Shown here piece by piece: positions 6,192 through 10,183 of a DNA stretch of 10,183 nucleotides. Below the pieces are notes generated by a model. That model had not been told where the DNA came from. It was given only the letters and a program-made list of their open reading frames with translations, and made no database searches. The DNA is from Thauera sp. Lineage in GTDB: Bacteria > Pseudomonadota > Gammaproteobacteria > Burkholderiales > Rhodocyclaceae. The translations under genes and the position numbers were made by a program. Numbering within the stretch: the stretch's first letter is position 1; every line of letters starts with the position of its first letter. Location of the stretch: contig JAKLLJ010000101.1 in the NCBI GenBank assembly GCA_023150215.1, positions 1 through 10,183 of the forward strand. The letters run 5' to 3'.

Positions 6192-7523
6192 ATGACCACT
6201 TTCAAGACCCCGGACCTGCCGCGCGTCGGCTTTGTTTCGCTTGGCTGCCCCAAGGCCACGGTCGACTCCGAGCACATCCTGACCCGGCTGCGGGCGGAGG
6301 GTTACACGATCTCGGGCAGCTACGACGATGCCGACCTGGTGGTCGTCAATACCTGTGGCTTCATTGATGCGGCCGTCGAGGAGTCGCTCGACGCGATCGG
6401 CGAGGCGCTCGCCGAGAACGGCAAGGTCATCGTCACCGGCTGCCTCGGCGCCAAGGACGACGTGATCCTCGCCGCGCATCCGCAGGTGCTCGCTGTCACC
6501 GGCCCGCACGCCACCGAGGAGGTCATGCATGCGGTGCACCGGCACCTGCCCAAGCCGCACGACCCCTTCACCGACCTGGTGCCGCCGCAGGGCATCCGCC
6601 TCACACCGCAGCACTACGCTTACCTCAAGATTTCCGAGGGCTGCAACCACCGCTGTTCCTTCTGCATCATTCCGTCGATGCGCGGCGACCTGGTCAGCCG
6701 GCCGATCCACGAGGTGATGCGCGAGGCCGAGGCGCTCGCCGACGCCGGCGTCAAGGAGCTCCTGGTCATCTCGCAGGACACCTCGGCCTACGGGGTCGAT
6801 GTCAAGTACCGCACCGGCTTCTGGGGCGGGCGCCCGATCAAGACCCGCCTGATCGACCTTGCCAAGGCGCTCGGCGAGCTCGGCATCTGGATCCGCATGC
6901 ACTACGTCTACCCGTATCCCAGCGTGGATGAACTCATCCCGCTGATGGCTGAGGGCAAGATCCTGCCCTACCTGGACGTGCCTTTCCAGCACGCCAGCCC
7001 GCGCATCCTGAAGGCGATGAAACGCCCCGCCAACGCCGAGAACGTGCTCGAGCGCGTGCGCAAGTGGCGCAGCATCTGCCCGGAGCTCACCATCCGCTCG
7101 ACCTTCATCACCGGCTTCCCCGGCGAGACGGAGGAAGACTTCGAGTTGCTGCTCAACTTCCTCGAGGAGGCGCAGCTCGATCGCGTCGGTGCCTTCGCGT
7201 ACTCGCCGGTCGAGGGCGCGACCGCCAACGAACTGCCGGGCGCGGTGGCGGACGAGGTGCGCGAGGAGCGTCGCGCGCGCCTGATGGACTTCCAGGAAGA
7301 CATCTCCACCCAGCGCCTCGAGGCCAAGATCGACCGCGAGATGACCGTGCTCGTCGACGAGGTCGATGAAGAGGGCGCACTCGCGCGCTCCCCGGGCGAT
7401 GCGCCCGAAGTCGATGGCCTGGTCATCATCCCCGACGGCGAAGGTCTGGCCGCGGGTGACTTCGTACGGGTGCGCATCACCGACTGCGATGTGCACGACC
7501 TTTACGCCGAACGCATCGAGTAA
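6192..7523 (+). CDS. rimO: Ribosomal protein S12 methylthiotransferase RimO
   Basis: A radical-SAM enzyme that adds a methylthio group to the conserved Asp of ribosomal protein S12 (Asp89 in E. coli). The 443 residues match the family. The N-terminal UPF0004 domain carries Cys19 (SLGCPKATVDSE), Cys55 (NTCGFI) and Cys84 (VTGCLG), ligands of the auxiliary 4Fe-4S cluster. The radical-SAM motif GCNHRCSFCIIP supplies Cys151, Cys155 and Cys158 for the second cluster. RSTFITGFPGETEEDF is a further family block, and a TRAM-like domain occupies the last 65 or so residues. RimO is preferred over the tRNA enzyme MiaB because of CPKATVDSE and the ending DCDVHDLYAE. The only Shine-Dalgarno candidate is AGG (6181-6183), 8 nt before the ATG, so initiation may be modest. 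The gap after phaR holds three AGCGCT hexamers and a T6 run but no canonical terminator. Confidence 0.96.
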   Translation: MTTFKTPDLPRVGFVSLGCPKATVDSEHILTRLRAEGYTISGSYDDADLVVVNTCGFIDAAVEESLDAIGEALAENGKVIVTGCLGAKDDVILAAHPQVLAVTGPHATEEVMHAVHRHLPKPHDPFTDLVPPQGIRLTPQHYAYLKISEGCNHRCSFCIIPSMRGDLVSRPIHEVMREAEALADAGVKELLVISQDTSAYGVDVKYRTGFWGGRPIKTRLIDLAKALGELGIWIRMHYVYPYPSVDELIPLMAEGKILPYLDVPFQHASPRILKAMKRPANAENVLERVRKWRSICPELTIRSTFITGFPGETEEDFELLLNFLEEAQLDRVGAFAYSPVEGATANELPGAVADEVREERRARLMDFQEDISTQRLEAKIDREMTVLVDEVDEEGALARSPGDAPEVDGLVIIPDGEGLAAGDFVRVRITDCDVHDLYAERIE

Positions 7524-7556
7524 GGCCGCCGCCGGCCGGCCGCGGAGGGCGCTGCG

Positions 7557-8537
7557 GTGAGCGGCGCCGGCGTCCTCGGTGCGGTCGGGCTGGCCCGTGC
7601 GAAGCCCGCCGGCGATGGGCCGGTGATCGGCCTCGCGCTCGGCAGCGGCGCGGCGCGCGGCTGGGCCCATCTTGGGGTGCTGCAGGAGCTCGCGTGCGAA
7701 GGCATCACGCCCCGGATCATCACGGGCTGCTCGATCGGCGCCTTCGTTGGCGCCGCAGCTGCATCCGGCGACCTCGCCAAGCTGGTGCGCTGGGCCGAGA
7801 CCCTCAAGTGGCAGGATGTCGTCTCGCTGCTCGACGTGTCGCTGCGCGGCGGCCTGATCAAGGGCCAGAAGCTGATCGACTTCTTCGAGCGCAATTTTGT
7901 CGATCGCGACTTCAGCGAACTCGACCAGCGCTTCGCCTGCGTCGCCACCGAACTGTCCACCGGACGCGAGATCTGGCTTCACGAGGGCAGCGTGGCGGCC
8001 GCAGTGCGGGCATCGATCGCGCTCCCCGGGCTGATGACGCCGGTGCTCCACGAAGGCCGCATGCTGGTCGATGGCGGCCTGGTCAATCCGGTGCCGGTGT
8101 CGCTGTGCAGGGCGATGGGTGCCGACGTGGTGATCGCGGTGGACCTCGGCTCGGACATCGTCGGCCGCGCCTTCCGGCGCTCGGCGGTGGAGCCCGCACC
8201 GGTCGAGGAGACCGAGGCTGGCTGGACCGAGCGCCTGCTCGCGCGCTTCGGTTTCGCTGCCGAGGATGTCGGCATGGCGCCGGCGCGCGTACCCGACGGC
8301 GCCGAAGTGCTGCCCTCGCTGGTCTCGGTGATCAGCTCGAGCATCAACATCATGCAGGTGCGCATCGCGCGCAGCCGGCTCGCCGGCGAGCCGGCGGACC
8401 TGCTGATCGCGCCGCGGGTCAGCCAGCTCGGCCTGATGGACTACCACCGCGCCGACGAGGCGATCGCGGAAGGGGTGGCGGCGGTCGCCCGGGTGCGCCC
8501 CCTGTTGCGCGAGCTGCTCGGCACCGCCAGCGAATGA
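7557..8537 (+). CDS. Patatin-like phospholipase family protein (RssA type)
   Basis: A 326-residue serine hydrolase of the bacterial patatin family, similar to E. coli RssA (about 300 residues). The oxyanion-hole block is ALGSGAARGWAH (residues 28-39). The nucleophile elbow GCSIG contains Ser59, and the catalytic Asp is Asp172 in VDGGLVNPVP, so the Ser-Asp dyad is complete. The family hydrolyses acyl esters of lipids; the real substrate here is unknown. There is no signal peptide or membrane helix, so it is probably cytoplasmic. Residues about 203-225 form a poorly conserved acidic linker. The start is a GTG with GGAGGG (7544-7549) 7 nt upstream; no better-placed ATG exists. It follows rimO by 33 bp and precedes the dehydrogenase gene by 7 bp, so the three are probably cotranscribed. 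The link between them may be only positional. Confidence 0.9.
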   Translation: MSGAGVLGAVGLARAKPAGDGPVIGLALGSGAARGWAHLGVLQELACEGITPRIITGCSIGAFVGAAAASGDLAKLVRWAETLKWQDVVSLLDVSLRGGLIKGQKLIDFFERNFVDRDFSELDQRFACVATELSTGREIWLHEGSVAAAVRASIALPGLMTPVLHEGRMLVDGGLVNPVPVSLCRAMGADVVIAVDLGSDIVGRAFRRSAVEPAPVEETEAGWTERLLARFGFAAEDVGMAPARVPDGAEVLPSLVSVISSSINIMQVRIARSRLAGEPADLLIAPRVSQLGLMDYHRADEAIAEGVAAVARVRPLLRELLGTASE

Positions 8538-8544
8538 GGACTCA

Positions 8545-9941
8545 ATGACGGATCCGTTGCTCGATACGCTGCGCGCCATCGTCGGCGCGGCTCATGTGCT
8601 CGATGTGGCGGCGGACATGGCGCCCTTCCTGAACGACTGGCGCGGACGCTACCACGGCAATGCGCGCGCGGTGGTGCGCCCGCACGATGCCGTCGAGCTG
8701 GCCCGGGTGGTCGCCGCCTGCGCGGCGGCGGGCGTGCCGATGGTGCCGCAGGGCGGCAATACCGGTCTGTGCGGTGGCGCAACGCCGCTCGCCGACGGTG
8801 CCGCGGTGGTGATCAGCCTGGCGCGCCTGAACCACATCCGCGCCATCGACGCCGACAACGACACGCTCACCGTCGAGGCCGGATGCACGCTCGCCGCGGT
8901 GCAGGAGGCGGCGGCGGCGGCCGGGCGCATGTTTCCCCTCGCGCTGGCTTCCGAGGGGAGCTGCATGATTGGGGGCAATTTGTCGACCAATGCGGGCGGG
9001 GTGCAGGTCCTGCGCTACGGTAACATGCGCGAGCTGGTCCTCGGCCTCGAGGTGGTGCTGCCCGACGGTCGGGTCTGGGACGGCTTGCGCGGCCTGCGCA
9101 AGGACAACACCGGCTATGATCTCAAGCAGCTCTTCATTGGCGCCGAGGGCACCCTCGGCATCGTCACCGCGGCGGTGCTGAAGCTCTTTCCTGCGGTCCG
9201 CAGCCGGGCCACCGCCTGGGTGGCAGTGCCCGATCCGGCTGCCGCCGTGCGCCTGCTCGGGCTGTTGCGCGCCGACTGCGGCGAGCGCGTGAGCGCGTTC
9301 GAGATTGTCGGACGCGCCGCGCTGGAGCTGGTGCTGCAGCACATTCCCGGTGCGCGCGATCCGCTCGCTGGCACCTCTGCGTGGACGGTGCTGGTGGAGC
9401 TCTCCGATCCGGCCGCCGATGCGCCGCTGACGGCGCAACTCGAGGCCGCGCTCACGGCAGCCTTCGACAAGGGGCTGGCGAGTGACGCGGCGCTCGCAGC
9501 GAGCGCCGCTCAGGCGCAGGCCTTGTGGGCGTTGCGCGAGAAAATCTCCGAGGCGCAGCGTGTCGAGGGCATCAGCATCAAGCACGACGTCTCGGTACCG
9601 CTCAGCCGCATCCCCGAGTTCCTCGCGCGCGCGGGCAGGGCGCTCGCGCAGCGCTGGCCCGACGTGCGCGTAGTGGCCTTCGGTCATATCGGCGACGGCA
9701 ACCTGCCGACAACCCTGGCTTCATTGCGCTCAGCGGGGAGGTCAACCGCATCGTGCATGACCTGGTGTGCGAGCTCGGGGGCTCGATCTCGGCCGAGCAC
9801 GGGCTCGGGCAGCTCAAGCGCGACGAGATCCTGCACTACAAGGCGGCGCTGGAGATCGAGCTGATGCAGCGGATCAAGCACGCGCTCGATCCGATGGGGT
9901 TGATGAATCCGGGCAAGGTCCTCCGCGACGGTGGCGCGTAG
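8545..9941 (+). pseudogene. FAD-linked D-2-hydroxyacid dehydrogenase (GlcD / D-2-hydroxyglutarate dehydrogenase family), frameshifted
   Basis: Flavoenzymes of this family oxidise D-2-hydroxyacids such as glycolate, D-lactate or D-2-hydroxyglutarate. The FAD-binding domain is intact: PQGGNTGLCGGATP (residues 68-81), GGNLSTNAGGVQVLRYGN (143-160), and YDLKQLFIGAEGTLGIVT (191-208). The C-terminal domain begins normally and reaches GHIGDGNL (residues 380-387, ending at 9705). There the frame changes. Reading continues in the frame starting ADNPGFIALSGEVNRIVHD, through ELGGSISAEHGLGQLKRDE, to the expected ending MNPGKVL, stop at 9939-9941. The family has His right after GDGNL; together with the His of GHIGDG and the Glu of SAEHG it binds the metal. 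That His and about ten residues are missing here, and the net change is a loss of 1 nt modulo 3. Without the shift the first frame runs to 9864 in nonsense. TGAGGA (8535-8540) over the previous stop serves as Shine-Dalgarno. Either a real inactivating deletion or an assembly error. Confidence 0.85.
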
Positions 9942-9954
9942 GCAGGACGGCTGC

Positions 9955-10183
9955 ATGAGGCGGGTGCGGGGAAGGGTTCGCGGCTTCCGCCGCTCCTACA
10001 AGAAACCACCAAGGCCCGTAGCGCAGTCCGCAATGCGGCCCGAGGCACGGCCCGGAAAGCGGTCAGGGAAGTGCCCCGAGACACGCCCCGAGACACGCCC
10101 CGAAATGCGCCCCGAAATGCGCCCGGGAATGCGCCCGGGAATGCGCCCGGGAATGCGCCCGAAATGCGCCCGAAATGCGCCCG
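9955..10183 (+). CDS. Possible small Arg/Pro-rich open frame, running off the right edge
   Basis: An ATG at 9955 has AGGA (9944-9947) 7 nt before it and opens a frame with no stop to the end of the window (76 codons). The product would be very basic. From position 10033 it becomes a tetrapeptide repeat: units such as MRPE, ARPG, TRPE and MRPG recur ten times in perfect 4-codon register, and the register is lost where the DNA units shrink to 11 nt. No known domain is seen. The frame also crosses a REP-like element, which argues against coding. I think this is more likely noncoding repeat DNA that happens to be open in a GC-rich context, but the Shine-Dalgarno and the preserved register justify recording it. 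Confidence 0.2.
   Translation, partial: MRRVRGRVRGFRRSYKKPPRPVAQSAMRPEARPGKRSGKCPETRPETRPEMRPEMRPGMRPGMRPGMRPKCARNAP
9977..10000 (-). repeat. REP-like palindromic element
   Basis: Read on the minus strand this is GTAGGAGCGGC, loop GGAA, GCCGCGAA. A GTAG tetranucleotide (9996-9999 on the + strand) is followed by an imperfect palindrome with stem GCGGC/GCCGC (9980-9984 and 9989-9993). This is the organisation of repetitive extragenic palindromes in Pseudomonas, Xanthomonas and relatives, mobilised by RAYT (REP-associated tyrosine) transposases. Only one copy is visible, so membership of a family is inferred. Its position just after a gene end is typical. Confidence 0.6.
10033..10183 (+). repeat. 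12-bp tandem repeat array, continuing past the right edge
   Basis: Units of 12 bp run head to tail from 10033 to 10152 and then change to 11 bp. Early units (10033-10068) are degenerate. From 10069 they read AAGTGCCCCGAG, ACACGCCCCGAG, ACACGCCCCGAA, ATGCGCCCCGAA, then three identical ATGCGCCCGGGA (10117-10152), then two ATGCGCCCGAA of 11 bp, and a cut copy at 10175-10183. Neighbouring units resemble each other most, as expected from stepwise tandem duplication. There are no spacers, so it is not CRISPR. The total length is unknown because the window ends inside it. Confidence 0.9.

Noticed and set aside
6063..8579. Open frame of 838 codons on the minus strand across rimO and the patatin gene
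   Set aside because: It is antisense to two genes with complete motifs; the product has no domain and the composition of a GC-rich shadow frame.
9525..9941. Separate gene for the C-terminal piece of the FAD dehydrogenase
   Set aside because: Only the part after about 9705 resembles the family; the earlier part of that frame is a shadow of the upstream reading frame, so it is one broken gene, not two.
10033..10183. CRISPR array
   Set aside because: The units are only 11-12 bp and directly adjacent, with no spacers and no cas genes.

Overview
The window looks like a chromosomal segment of a high-GC betaproteobacterium of the order Rhodocyclales (Azoarcus/Thauera/Zoogloea type). This rests on remembered gene order (rluD, pgeF, a small membrane gene, phaC, phaB, phaB, phaR, rimO) and on the protein sequences; no search was run. 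Almost all genes lie on the + strand and are tightly packed. There is no insertion sequence, phage gene, tRNA, rRNA or CRISPR array.

Layout. The left edge holds the 3' part of rluD (23S rRNA pseudouridine synthase), overlapping pgeF (multicopper polyphenol oxidase family) by an ATGA junction. A 71-residue membrane protein gene lies convergent on the minus strand. Positions 1837-6120 form a polyhydroxyalkanoate (PHA) locus: class I synthase phaC, two tandem but diverged acetoacetyl-CoA reductase genes (here phaB1 and phaB2), and the regulator phaR. Strong intrinsic terminators follow phaB1 and phaB2, and exact TATAAT boxes precede phaB2 and phaR, so the locus reads as at least three transcription units: phaC-phaB1, phaB2 and phaR. 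rimO follows (ribosomal protein S12 methylthiotransferase), then a patatin-like phospholipase and an FAD-linked 2-hydroxyacid dehydrogenase, spaced like an operon. The right edge (9942-10183) holds a REP-like hairpin and a 12-bp tandem repeat running off the window.

How the genes work together. PhaB reduces acetoacetyl-CoA to (R)-3-hydroxybutyryl-CoA, PhaC polymerises it, and PhaR senses polymer and represses target genes. The ketothiolase (phaA) and phasins are not in the window. A TTGCA-T-TGCAA palindrome just upstream of the phaB2 -10 box is a candidate PhaR operator, which would put the second reductase, but not visibly phaC, under PhaR control.

Most notable points: the FAD dehydrogenase gene is broken by a frameshift and apparent small deletion exactly at its metal-binding GDGNLH motif; the two PhaB proteins both lack the arginine pair found in the NADPH-binding loop of the Cupriavidus enzyme; and the right-edge repeat is a graded array whose units stay in a 4-codon register. 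I see no evidence for an entirely new multi-gene system; the novelty is in regulation and in the right edge.
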